DNA of 64,000 nt from Zoogloea sp. (GTDB lineage Bacteria > Pseudomonadota > Gammaproteobacteria > Burkholderiales > Rhodocyclaceae). A model generated the notes under the pieces. The model was not told where the DNA came from, searched no databases, and was given only the letters and a program-made list of their open reading frames with translations. Both the position numbers and the translations under genes were made by a program. Below, piece by piece: positions 16,577 to 24,786 of this stretch. How positions within the stretch are numbered: the first letter of the stretch is position 1; each line of letters opens with the position of its first letter. The DNA is taken from positions 1 to 64,000 of the forward strand of contig NZ_JAQVCN010000011.1 in NCBI RefSeq assembly GCF_028689785.1, in the 5' to 3' direction.

Positions 16577-17466
16577 GACCCCATCCTCAAAATCCTCACC
16601 GCCCCGCCCACCACCACCACGCCGATCAGGCTGCCGATCACCCAATCCGGCCACGGGTGGCCGAGCCAGGCCACCAGCAGGCCGGCGACGATGACGCCCA
16701 CGTTGGCCAGGGCGTCGTTGGCGGTGAAGATGTAGCTGGCCTTCATGTGGGCACCGCCATGGCGGTGGCGGGCGATGAGGGCCATGCAGCCGAGGTTGGC
16801 GGCCAGGGCCAGGGCGGAGATGCCCATCATGGCGGTGGCGAGGGTGGCGGAGCCGTACAGCATGTGGTGGATCACCCGGCCGAAGAGGCCGATGCCCAGG
16901 GCGAGCTGCAGCCAGCCGGCCAGATGAGCGGCGCGCAGTTGCAGGGCGGCGCCGCGCCCCACGGCATAGAGGGCCACCCCATACACGGCGGCGTCGGCAA
17001 ACATGTCGAGGCCGTCGGCGAGCAGGCCGGTGGATTCGGCCCACCAGCCGGCCAGGCCTTCAATCACGAACATCACGGCGTTGATCGCCAGCAGCCAGAT
17101 CAAGGCCCGGCGCTCGGCGGCCGCATCGGTGGCCGGGGCCACGGGCAGGCCATCGGCCGGCCCGCTGTCCAGGCGCTCCGCCCCCATGCCCAGGCGGGCG
17201 ATGCGGGCTTCGATGTCGTCCGCCGGCAGGCTGTGCCAGACGGTCACACTGCGGGCCATCAGATCAAAAGCCAGGGCCTGGGCGTGGCCGTCCAGGGCCA
17301 TGCGCACCAGGTGCTCCTCCGCCGGGCAGTCCATGTCATCCACCCGAAAGGCGGAGCGAAAGCGGGCCTCCCCCGCCCCCGCGCCCAAGGCAGCCATGGC
17401 CACTGGCTGGCCGGCCGCCGCGCAGCCGCAGGCGCCCTTGCAGGTGCCGCTTGTCGATTCACTCAT
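16573..17466 (-). CDS. CDF-like cation transporter with N-terminal Cys-rich/HMA-like region
   Basis: A 297-residue inner-membrane protein resembling cation diffusion facilitators. The N-terminus has CKGACGCAAA and an HMA-like segment FRVDDMDCPAEEHLVRMAL in which only one Cys of CxxC remains (CPAE). The six-helix domain starts near residue 115. Helix 2 keeps LADGLDMFADA, with acidic residues at the usual metal site. In helix 5 the motif normally written HxxxD reads FTAND, so the Asp remains but the His is replaced by Phe. No long cytoplasmic C-terminal domain follows. Metal specificity probably differs from zinc exporters. ATG at 17466 has GGAG upstream; another lies at 17505. Confidence 0.8.
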   Translation of the reverse strand: MSESTSGTCKGACGCAAAGQPVAMAALGAGAGEARFRSAFRVDDMDCPAEEHLVRMALDGHAQALAFDLMARSVTVWHSLPADDIEARIARLGMGAERLDSGPADGLPVAPATDAAAERRALIWLLAINAVMFVIEGLAGWWAESTGLLADGLDMFADAAVYGVALYAVGRGAALQLRAAHLAGWLQLALGIGLFGRVIHHMLYGSATLATAMMGISALALAANLGCMALIARHRHGGAHMKASYIFTANDALANVGVIVAGLLVAWLGHPWPDWVIGSLIGVVVVGGAVRILRMGS

Positions 17467-17565
17467 CCCGGGTTCTCCATCGCACACCATCGCGCCCCCG
17501 CCCATGCGCAGGGGCTGTCGCCCGGATGGTAGCCTTTCATCCTCGCCTCACCCAACCCGCCCGCC

Positions 17566-18462
17566 ATGAACGCCCCGCTGATCCGCTACGTTGAACCCGT
17601 CTTCCGCCCGCCCTCCGAAGCCGAATCCCTGATCCTGCCCGTCACCGACGGTTGCTCGTGGAATGCCTGCACCTTCTGCGAGATGTACACCGCCCCCCAG
17701 AAGGCCTTCCGCGCCCGCAGCGAGGACGAGGTGCTGACCAGCATCCGCCAGGTAGGCGAGCGCTACGGCAGCCGGGTACGCCGCGTCTTTCTGGCCGACG
17801 GCGACGCCCTGGTGCTGCCCACCCGCCGCCTGCTGGCCATCCTGGAGGCCATCAAAACCCACCTGCCCACCGTGCACCGGGTGTCCAGCTACTGCCTCGC
17901 CCGCAATCTCAAGAAGAAGACGGTGGCCGAGCTGACCAGCCTGCGCGAAGCCGGCCTACGCATGGCCTACCTGGGCGCCGAATCCGGCGACGACCTGGTG
18001 CTGGAAAAGGTGAAGAAGGGCGAGACCCACGACAGCACCCGCGCCGCCCTCGACAAGCTGGGCGAAGCCGGCATCACCCGCTCGGTGATGATCCTCAACG
18101 GGCTGGGCGGGCAGATCTACAGCAACCAGCACGCCGACCACTCCGCCCGCCTCGCCAACGCCACCCAGCCCGAGTTCCTGTCCACCCTGGTGGTGAGCTT
18201 CCCCCAGGGCGAAGCGCGCTTTCGCGCCGACTTTCCCGAATGGGAAGCGCTGGAACAGGCCGGGCTGTTCCGCGAGATGGAGCGCTTTTTGTCGCAACTG
18301 GAGCTGCGCCGCACCGTGTTCCGGTCGGATCACGCCAGCAACTTCCTGATACTCAAGGGCACCCTGGGGGCGGACAAGGAGAGGCTGCTGGCCCAGGTGA
18401 GACAGGCCATCGACGATCCCGGCGGGGCGCCCCTGCGGCCGGACTGGGCCCGCGGCCTGTAA
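17566..18462 (+). CDS. Radical SAM protein with CX4CX2C cluster motif
   Basis: A 298-residue radical SAM enzyme. The iron-sulfur motif is CSWNACTFC (residues 30-38), that is CX4CX2C where CX3CX2C is standard. Following radical SAM features are FLADGDALVLP (strand 2), RLRMAYLGAESGDD-like glycine-rich strand, and MILNGLGGQ. Related proteins with CSWNxCTFCEMY occur widely and are annotated only as radical SAM; the reaction is unknown. The stop is close to the REPIN at 18473. It is divergent from the CDF operon by about 100 bp. The family is secure, the function is not. Confidence 0.85.
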   Translation: MNAPLIRYVEPVFRPPSEAESLILPVTDGCSWNACTFCEMYTAPQKAFRARSEDEVLTSIRQVGERYGSRVRRVFLADGDALVLPTRRLLAILEAIKTHLPTVHRVSSYCLARNLKKKTVAELTSLREAGLRMAYLGAESGDDLVLEKVKKGETHDSTRAALDKLGEAGITRSVMILNGLGGQIYSNQHADHSARLANATQPEFLSTLVVSFPQGEARFRADFPEWEALEQAGLFREMERFLSQLELRRTVFRSDHASNFLILKGTLGADKERLLAQVRQAIDDPGGAPLRPDWARGL

Positions 18463-18472
18463 GCCGTCTCCC

Positions 18473-18560
18473 GTGGGGTCGAATTCATTCGACCGCGGAC
18501 GTTCCATCACCGGCCTACTGTGAATCAGCGTGCGAAGGTCGAATAAATTCGACCCCACGG
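18473..18560. repeat. REP-like inverted pair (REPIN-type), best-preserved copy
   Basis: Arm one (18473-18500, core GGGGTCGAATTCATTCGACC followed by GCGGAC) and inverted arm two (18537-18558, GGTCGAATAAATTCGACCCC) flank 36 bp. Arm one differs from that at 6601 at only two positions, although the two lie 12 kb apart next to unrelated genes. Confidence 0.8.
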
Positions 18561-18657
18561 AAAAAGGCTCCGGGACGACCAGCACTGGCTTGACCCGGCT
18601 CGTCGGCCGGCGTAAATCGGTGATGCGTTTCGACTGCCCCCCCCGCGCGGAGGCCCC

Positions 18658-19893
18658 ATGCGTTTGATGCAATTCCTGTCCCGCGCCGCGGCGCGCACGC
18701 GGCAACAGCGCACCCACCTGGACAGCCAGCCCCTGGGCCGGGCGGTGCTGGTGGTTGTGCTATTGCTCGATCTGTTCATCCTGATGTCGATCTTCGACGG
18801 GCTGGCAGCGCATACGCGGCAGCTCACGGCGCCGGACGAAACCATCCCCCACACCTGCCGGGCGATGGTGATCGACCAGACGTGGACGGCAGACAACCGC
18901 CTCGGCCAGCTGGCCGCGCTGGCGACGGCCGGCAGCGCCAGCCCTTACCCGCCCCGTGACAGCAAGGTAGAGCACCACCCGCTGTGCGCGCCCTTGCTGG
19001 ACCAGATCGCCCGCATCCAGGCCGACAAGGCCCTGACCGGCCAGTTTGAAACCCTCCAGAAATTCGAGCGGGAGGTGCGCGAGCAGCAGCTCGCCATCGA
19101 CCGCCTGAAGGGCGCCTACGACACCTCACTGCTGGAGCGCATGGCCGGCGACGCGCCCGGCCAGACGCCGGTGGACGCCAGCCGCACCGAGTTCCGCACC
19201 CGCACGGCCGCTCTCGACGGCCTGCAAGCCCAGGCCGCGACGCTGGCCCAGACAATCAACGCCCGCGACGACATTCAGGCTCTGTGGGCGGCCCTGGAGA
19301 AGCAGTCAGACGCCGACCGGCTGCTGCTGCGAGATGATCTGCAGCGCCTGAGCTTCTGGTTCCCGGTGAAGCAGCTAGGCATGCAGCTGATCTTCCTGCT
19401 GCCCCTGTTCCTGATCTTTTACGCCTGGAACAGCGCCAGCCTGCGGGCCGGGCGGGGCCTGCAGGCCCTGGTGTCGGCGCATCTGCTGGTGGTGAGCTTC
19501 ATCCCCATCCTCTTCAAGCTGGTTGAGGCGGTGTATCGGATCATTCCGCACCGGCTGCTGGCCGCGCTGTTCGAGTTTCTCGAAGCCTTCAGGCTGGTGG
19601 CGATCTGGCACTACCTGGTGATGGCAGCAGTCATCGCCTCCGCGCTGGCAGTGATCCATGTACTGCAGAAGAAGCTCTTCTCCCGGGAGCGGCTGCTGGA
19701 GCGGCGCATTGCCCGTGGCGAATGCCAGGGCTGCGGCAAGCACCTGCCCACCGACTCGGCCGCCTGCCCGTTCTGCGGCTACGCCCAGTTCCTACCTTGC
19801 TCCAGCTGCAGGGGGCTGATGCACAGGCACGCGCGCTTCTGCCGCCACTGCGGCCAGCCCGCGGTGGGTGATGCGGGGTCGGATTCATCCTGA
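18658..19893 (+). CDS. Membrane protein with C-terminal double zinc ribbon
   Basis: A 411-residue protein of unknown function. One membrane helix lies near residues 28-50 (LGRAVLVVVLLLDLFILMSIF). It is followed by a periplasm-sized region with coiled-coil segments (about 120-210), then hydrophobic segments near 240-330. The C-terminus has four CxxC knuckles (CQGC, CPFC, CSSC, CRHC; about residues 350-400), a double zinc ribbon. The last codons (GSDSS) are encoded by a degenerate REP-like copy, so its C-terminus may have been altered by repeat insertion. ATG at 18658 is preceded by GGAGG. It lacks a recognisable operon partner. Confidence 0.75.
   Translation: MRLMQFLSRAAARTRQQRTHLDSQPLGRAVLVVVLLLDLFILMSIFDGLAAHTRQLTAPDETIPHTCRAMVIDQTWTADNRLGQLAALATAGSASPYPPRDSKVEHHPLCAPLLDQIARIQADKALTGQFETLQKFEREVREQQLAIDRLKGAYDTSLLERMAGDAPGQTPVDASRTEFRTRTAALDGLQAQAATLAQTINARDDIQALWAALEKQSDADRLLLRDDLQRLSFWFPVKQLGMQLIFLLPLFLIFYAWNSASLRAGRGLQALVSAHLLVVSFIPILFKLVEAVYRIIPHRLLAALFEFLEAFRLVAIWHYLVMAAVIASALAVIHVLQKKLFSRERLLERRIARGECQGCGKHLPTDSAACPFCGYAQFLPCSSCRGLMHRHARFCRHCGQPAVGDAGSDSS
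19875..19893. repeat. Degenerate REP-like half copy at a gene end
   Basis: GGGGTCGGATTCATCCTGA resembles the first half of the repeat at 6601 and overlaps the stop region of the zinc-ribbon gene. Confidence 0.45.
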
Positions 19894-20107
19894 CAGGAGA
19901 TGATTTGAATCGGCGTCACAGGAAGTCACCCCATGGCTCACCAGAGCCCCCTATCCTTCGTCACCGGGGCCTTGGCGGAGCGGGAGGGGCGAGGGGCATT
20001 GGAGAACATGAACGGCCTGCTTCTTTCTGTCGGTTTTCTTTACAGAGCGAGGAAATATTTCACAGCCCAAGAATGAGAAGTCGCGCTCGGCACGGAAAGC
20101 CCGAAAC

Positions 20108-20123
20108 GGGCAGGAAGCTTGCT
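20108..20123 (+). promoter_or_regulatory. Candidate sigma-54 promoter of the small PEP-CTERM gene
   Basis: GGGCAG-GAAGC-TTGCT matches the -24/-12 layout TGGCAC-N5-TTGCT with GG and GC in phase, 44 bp before the start codon. The rest of the 19894-20107 gap shows no other recognised signal. Confidence 0.45.
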
Positions 20124-20166
20124 TTACCTGTCTGAGGGGCCGTCTGTGGCCCCCGGAGAATCACCG

Positions 20167-20520
20167 ATGCGCACCCCGACCACGTTCAAATATCTTCTCT
20201 GCTGCAGGCTGCTCATCGTCGCCGCGCTCGCCTTGCCGACGCCCGCCCAAACCACTGTCGTCACCGGTGCCGGGCTGAGCGACCCTGCCACTGTGTCGCC
20301 CCCACCAACCCGCCTCGTCACGCCCCTCCCTCCCCCGCCAGCCGACAATACGCTGCAGGCCTTGTTACCCCCGACCGCCCTCGACGAACAGGCCCAGTCC
20401 TCAGCCCTGGCTACGGCACTGATCAGCGAACCCGCCGCCGTCGTCGCGCCGGAACCCTCTGCCCTGCTGCTGTTGGCCATCGGCATCGGGGTGCTGTGGC
20501 TGATACGCCGCAAACGCTAA
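20167..20520 (+). CDS. Small PEP-CTERM sorting-domain protein
   Basis: A 117-residue exported protein. A basic N-terminus and hydrophobic signal segment (YLLCCRLLIVAALALPTPAQ) precede a Pro/Thr/Ala-rich mature part without a recognised domain. The C-terminus is a complete PEP-CTERM signal: APEPSALLLL, a hydrophobic helix and the basic tail WLIRRKR. Such proteins are processed by exosortase (EpsH-type), usually in bacteria that make extracellular polysaccharide; no exosortase gene lies in this window. ATG at 20167 follows GGAGA. The low-complexity body makes any function speculative. Confidence 0.83.
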   Translation: MRTPTTFKYLLCCRLLIVAALALPTPAQTTVVTGAGLSDPATVSPPPTRLVTPLPPPPADNTLQALLPPTALDEQAQSSALATALISEPAAVVAPEPSALLLLAIGIGVLWLIRRKR

Positions 20521-20674
20521 CCCCTTCCCCCGGCCCGCGCCCCAGCGCCCTACCTCATTTTCAAGCCCCAGGACAGGCAGCTCGTCACGGGCGGCAAGCG
20601 GGGCCGATGCTATGCTCGACGGATTCGCCGCCGGCATCGGCCCGGTGGCCTCAGTGACATCCGGAGCCCTGCCC

Positions 20675-22588
20675 ATGAAATCCGCCTTCGTTCTCCGCGG
20701 CACCAGCCTCGCCATCGGCCTGGCCCTCGCCGCCCCAGCTCTGCTGGCCCAGACACAAGCCCCGATCCGCCCGATCTCGCCCCCGGCGGCCGCACTAAAA
20801 CCCGTGGTGCCGCCGATAACGGCGCCGGCCGTGGCACCCGCCGCGCCTGTCGCCGCGCCGCTTGCAGCCCCCGGCGCCAATCCGCCCGTGGCCGGCGCCC
20901 TGCCCGTCGATCCCAACGCACCCCCTCCAGCCCCACCTCCGCCGCCCCTCTCGGACATCATCTTCACCAATGGCGAGGTGCTGACCCTCGACGACAAGCG
21001 CCCCAGCGCCCAGGCGGTGGCCATCAAGGGCAGCAAGATCATCGCCGTGGGCAAGAGCAAGGACATCCTGGCGCGCTGGAAGAGCGAGGGCACCGAGGTG
21101 GTGGACCTGGCCGGCAAGACCCTGGTGCCGGGCTTCATCGACAGCTGGGGGCAGATGGCCCGCATGGGCCTCTATTCGGTGGCGGCCCAGGTGCAGTCGC
21201 CGCCCGAGGGCAAGGTGAGCGACACCAACGGCCTGCTGCGTGAGTTACGTGACTGGGGCAGGGGCGACCTGGCCAAACGCTTTGGCTGGATCATCGGCTT
21301 CGGCTACGACGACACCCGCCTGCGCGAACAGCGCCGCCCCAGCCGGACCGACCTGGACAGCGTCTCCCGCGACACCCCGGTGATCGTGGTGCATTACTCC
21401 GGCAGCCACCTGGTGGCCAACAGCAAGGCCCTGGAGCTGGCCGGCATCGGCCGCGACAGTATCGACCCGCCTGGGGGCAGTATCGGCCGCTGGCCGGGCT
21501 CGAAGGAACCCGACGGCGTGCTCGAAGGCGCCGCCGCCACCGCCCTGCTCGGCGCCCTGCCACAGCTACCCCGGGATGACCGCCAGGCCATGATCCAGCA
21601 GGGCCAGACCCTCTATCTGCAAAACGGCTACACCACCGCCGTGGAGGCCCGCGCCACCCCCGACGACCTGACCCTGTATACCCAGGCTGCCGACACCGGC
21701 GCCCTCAAGCTCGACGTGCTGCTCTACGCCGACCTGGCCAGCGCCGGCGCCAACCTGAAGGGCAACAAAATCATCGGGCCCAAGTACTACAAGGGCCACT
21801 TGAAGCTGGCCGGCGTGTCCTTCGTGCTCGACGGCAATGCCGAAGACCGCAGCGCCTGGCTCACCCAGCCCTATCAGCTGCCGCCCCCGGGCAAGCGCAC
21901 CACCTTTGCCGGCTACCCGGGCAGCACCGACGAGACCGCCAGCGAGCTGTTCTCCCGCGCCTATGCCGGCGGCTGGCAGGTGGCTGTGCAGGCCAACGGT
22001 GATGCGGCCATCGACCAGTTCATCAGCGGCTTGCAGACTGCCAGTGGCAAGCACCCGGGCAAGGACCGCCGCCCCCTGCTGGCCGGCGGCCAGACCCTGC
22101 GTGACGATCAGCTCGACACCCTCAAGACTCTCGGCGTGAGCCTGGCCCTGGCGCCGCGCCGCCTCGGTCTGTCCCTCGCCCCCCTCAAGGACTACGCCCT
22201 GGGCGAAGAGCGCACCGCCCGCTTCATCCCCGCGGGGGCTGCTGCCGGAAAGGGCCTGCCGGTGCTGCTGGCAGGCGACGCTTCGCAGATCGAACCGACC
22301 CCCTTGGCCAACCTGGCTGCTGCCATCAAGCGCCCGGTGGGCGAGGCCCAGCAGCTCAGCCCGCTGGACGCCCTCAAGGCCCTCACGGTCGTGCCCGCCC
22401 GCCAGCTTGGCGAAGAAAAACTCAAGGGCAGCATCGCCGTCGGCAAGCTCGCCGACCTGACTGTGCTCTCCGCCAACCCCCTCAAAACCCCCACCGACAA
22501 GCTCGGCGAGATCAAGGTGATCGGCACGGTGAAGGAAGGGGTGACGGTGTTCGGCGGCAGCGAAGGCGGGGTGCCCATCCTGCGCTGA
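20675..22588 (+). CDS. Secreted amidohydrolase-fold protein lacking metal ligands
   Basis: A 637-residue protein with a signal peptide (residues 1-25), a Pro/Ala-rich linker (about 30-90) and an amidohydrolase_3 (YtcJ-like) domain that starts DIIFTNGEVLTLDDKRPSAQAV. The fold's landmarks can be aligned but the metal ligands are gone. HxH after PGFID is Trp158-Gly-Gln160. The strand-6 HAxGD motif reads Gln439-Ala-Asn-Gly-Asp. IEHxQ reads LAGGQ (469-473). Only the final Asp535 (LAGDAS) remains. It ends with the usual SIAVGKLADLTVLSANPL. It is probably not a metal-dependent hydrolase and may be a binding protein. ATG at 20675 is preferred for its signal peptide. Confidence 0.82.
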   Translation: MKSAFVLRGTSLAIGLALAAPALLAQTQAPIRPISPPAAALKPVVPPITAPAVAPAAPVAAPLAAPGANPPVAGALPVDPNAPPPAPPPPPLSDIIFTNGEVLTLDDKRPSAQAVAIKGSKIIAVGKSKDILARWKSEGTEVVDLAGKTLVPGFIDSWGQMARMGLYSVAAQVQSPPEGKVSDTNGLLRELRDWGRGDLAKRFGWIIGFGYDDTRLREQRRPSRTDLDSVSRDTPVIVVHYSGSHLVANSKALELAGIGRDSIDPPGGSIGRWPGSKEPDGVLEGAAATALLGALPQLPRDDRQAMIQQGQTLYLQNGYTTAVEARATPDDLTLYTQAADTGALKLDVLLYADLASAGANLKGNKIIGPKYYKGHLKLAGVSFVLDGNAEDRSAWLTQPYQLPPPGKRTTFAGYPGSTDETASELFSRAYAGGWQVAVQANGDAAIDQFISGLQTASGKHPGKDRRPLLAGGQTLRDDQLDTLKTLGVSLALAPRRLGLSLAPLKDYALGEERTARFIPAGAAAGKGLPVLLAGDASQIEPTPLANLAAAIKRPVGEAQQLSPLDALKALTVVPARQLGEEKLKGSIAVGKLADLTVLSANPLKTPTDKLGEIKVIGTVKEGVTVFGGSEGGVPILR

Positions 22589-22617
22589 CGAGGCAGGGTG
22601 GTAGCAGAAACACCGGC

Positions 22618-22639
22618 GGGGCCGAGTTCATTCGCCCCC
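22618..22639. repeat. REP-like palindrome, degenerate copy
   Basis: GGGGCCGAGTTCATTCGCCC is a diverged copy of the main family, in the gap between the amidohydrolase-fold and cytochrome genes. Confidence 0.5.
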
Positions 22640-22665
22640 GCTGGACAGCGAGCCGCCGCCCCCTC

Positions 22666-23322
22666 TCAGCGCAGATTCGACAGATACTCCACCACCGCCT
22701 CGACGTTCCGTTCGCCGAGGCCGGAAACCGCAGCCGTCATGGGTGGATAGGTGCGCTCGCCGCTGAGCTTGAGGTATCGCAGCAGGCTGCGGCGCAGGTA
22801 TTCGGGCTGCTGGCCGGCGAGGCGGGGGAAGTTCTCTCCGCCACGGGCGTCAGCCCCATGGCAGCGCACACAGTGCTTCTCGAAGTGGTCACGCCCCTCG
22901 GCCGCCCGGGCGGTGGAGGGCGTCCCCGCCGGCACCACCGGCTGGGACGCGTAGAACACCACGATCTGCGCCTTCTCCTCGGCGCTGAGCACCTTCATCA
23001 GGCCCTGCATGAAGGCGTCCTTGCGCCGGCCGGTAAGGAAGGCATCGATCTGGCCGAGCACATAGGCCGGGTGCTGACCAGCCAGATTGGGGACTTCACC
23101 GTACTTGCTGAGCCCCGTGTCCCCATGGCAGTTGGCGCAAAAGAAAGCCGCCTTGCGGCCGGCATCCTGGGCGGCCTTCTGGTCGGCCGGCCGGGCCTTG
23201 TTGATCCGCTCCAGAACATCCCTCGGAGCCGGCGGGTCAGCCCGCACCGGCGCCGCTGTCAGCGCCAGCCCAAGGCAAAGCACGGTGCAACAGCTTCTGA
23301 CACTTCTTGTTTTGCTGACCAT
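22666..23322 (-). CDS. Dihaem cytochrome c (c4-like)
   Basis: A 218-residue periplasmic electron carrier. After a signal peptide (cleavage probably after PVRA, residue 28) come two class I cytochrome domains with haem motifs CANCH (62-66) and CVRCH (151-155). Candidate axial methionines sit in DAFMQGLMK and TYPPMTAA. The two-domain layout resembles cytochrome c4, which passes electrons to terminal oxidases or denitrification enzymes. GGAG lies 9 bases before the ATG at 22322+1000 (position 23322), which is preferred over the in-frame ATG at 23337. It is monocistronic; its partner enzyme is not nearby. Confidence 0.88.
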   Translation of the reverse strand: MVSKTRSVRSCCTVLCLGLALTAAPVRADPPAPRDVLERINKARPADQKAAQDAGRKAAFFCANCHGDTGLSKYGEVPNLAGQHPAYVLGQIDAFLTGRRKDAFMQGLMKVLSAEEKAQIVVFYASQPVVPAGTPSTARAAEGRDHFEKHCVRCHGADARGGENFPRLAGQQPEYLRRSLLRYLKLSGERTYPPMTAAVSGLGERNVEAVVEYLSNLR

Positions 23323-23437
23323 ACCGCTAGGCTCCATGGACGCTCATGACAGGCCGCCGGCGGCGGAGTCCGTCGAATTGTAGTTCGATGAAGGCCTGAC
23401 CACTACAATCCCGCTTCTTTCCCTTCCGGACCCCGCC

Positions 23438-24706
23438 ATGCAGCCCGACCCCTCCCTCCCCCGCGTCGCCATCGTCGGCGGTGGCCCCGCCGGCCTGATG
23501 GCCGCCGAGATCCTGCTCCGGGGCGGGGTGCAAGTGGATCTCTTCGACGCGATGCCCTCGGTGGGACGCAAGTTTCTGCTGGCCGGCAAGGGCGGGCTCA
23601 ACATCACCCACTCGGAGAGCCTGGAACACTTCACCCGCCGCTATGGTGAGCGGGAGGGCGTACTCGCCCCCCTGGTCAGCGCCTTCGATCCGGACGCCCT
23701 GCGCGCGTGGGTGGAGGCCCTCGGGGTCAGCACTTTCGTGGGGAGCTCGGGGCGGGTCTTTCCTGCCGAAATGAAAGCTGCGCCCCTGCTGCGCGCCTGG
23801 CTCGCCCGCCTGCGCGACGCGGGACTGCACATTCATGTGCGTCATCGCTGGACCGGCTGGACCGACAGCGGCGCCCTGCGCTTCAGCACCCCGGCGGGCG
23901 AACAGATCTGCCAGGCCGACGCCTCCATCCTGGCCCTGGGGGGCGGCAGCTGGGCCAGACTGGGCTCGGACGGCGCCTGGGTGCCGCTGCTGGCGGCCCA
24001 GGGTGTCGACGTGGCGCCCCTGGAGGCGGCCAACTGCGGCTTCGTTGTGGCGTCACCTCGGGTGGTGCCGGGCACCGGCTGGAGCGCCCACTTCCGCGCA
24101 CGCTTTGCTGGTCAGCCCCTCAAGTCCATCGCCCTGGCCATCGACGGCGATCCGGCCCCGATGCGCCCCGGCGAAGCCATGATCAGCGACGACGGCATCG
24201 AGGGCAGCCTGGTGTATGCCCTGTCGGCGTCGATCCGCGCCCGCATCAAGGCCGATGGCCAGGCTACCCTGCGCATCGACCTGGCCCCCGGGCGCAGCCC
24301 GGAACGGGTGCGCGCCGAGGTGGCCCACCCCCGGGGCGCCCGCTCCCTGGCCAGCCATCTGCAGAGCCGGGTGGGCATTGCCGGCGTGCGCATGGCCCTG
24401 CTGCGGGAATGCCTGCCCGACGAGGCCTTCTCCGACGCCAACCGCCTCACCGCCGCCATCAAGGGCCTGCCCCTCACCCTGGTCGCCCCGCGCCCCATGG
24501 ACGAGGCCATCAGTACCGCTGGCGGCGTGCGCTTCGAGGGGCTGGACGAGGCCCTGATGCTGCGCAGCCGCCCGGGCGCGTTCTGCGCTGGGGAAATGCT
24601 GGATTGGGACGCCCCCACCGGAGGCTACCTGCTCACCGCCAGCCTCGCCACCGGGCGCCGGGCCGGCGAAGGGGCCCTGGCCTGGCTCGCCGCTGCGGCG
24701 CAGTAA
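23438..24706 (+). CDS. TIGR03862-type flavoprotein (NAD(P)/FAD-dependent oxidoreductase)
   Basis: A 422-residue FAD-binding protein of the HI0933/BaiN-related group. The dinucleotide fold GGGPAGLMAAE is at the N-terminus (about residues 14-24), followed by the group signature GRKFLLAGKGGLNITH (about 46-61). A second FAD contact, AGEMLDWDAPTGGYLL, lies near the end. Family members are widespread but the substrate is not established. The start ATG at 23438 lies directly before the fold, and the upstream gap is short. It is convergent with nothing and stands alone. Confidence 0.88.
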   Translation: MQPDPSLPRVAIVGGGPAGLMAAEILLRGGVQVDLFDAMPSVGRKFLLAGKGGLNITHSESLEHFTRRYGEREGVLAPLVSAFDPDALRAWVEALGVSTFVGSSGRVFPAEMKAAPLLRAWLARLRDAGLHIHVRHRWTGWTDSGALRFSTPAGEQICQADASILALGGGSWARLGSDGAWVPLLAAQGVDVAPLEAANCGFVVASPRVVPGTGWSAHFRARFAGQPLKSIALAIDGDPAPMRPGEAMISDDGIEGSLVYALSASIRARIKADGQATLRIDLAPGRSPERVRAEVAHPRGARSLASHLQSRVGIAGVRMALLRECLPDEAFSDANRLTAAIKGLPLTLVAPRPMDEAISTAGGVRFEGLDEALMLRSRPGAFCAGEMLDWDAPTGGYLLTASLATGRRAGEGALAWLAAAAQ

Positions 24707-24786
24707 GGCCGATTCACAGCTTGTAACATTGCCGACGCCCCTTGCAGATTAGAGTCGAAGCTCATCATTCCTTCGGGAGCATTGCC

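Noticed and set aside
22666-23337. Start of the dihaem cytochrome at 23337
   Set aside because: The ATG at 23322 has a well-placed GGAG and gives a normal signal peptide; the longer start has no ribosome site.
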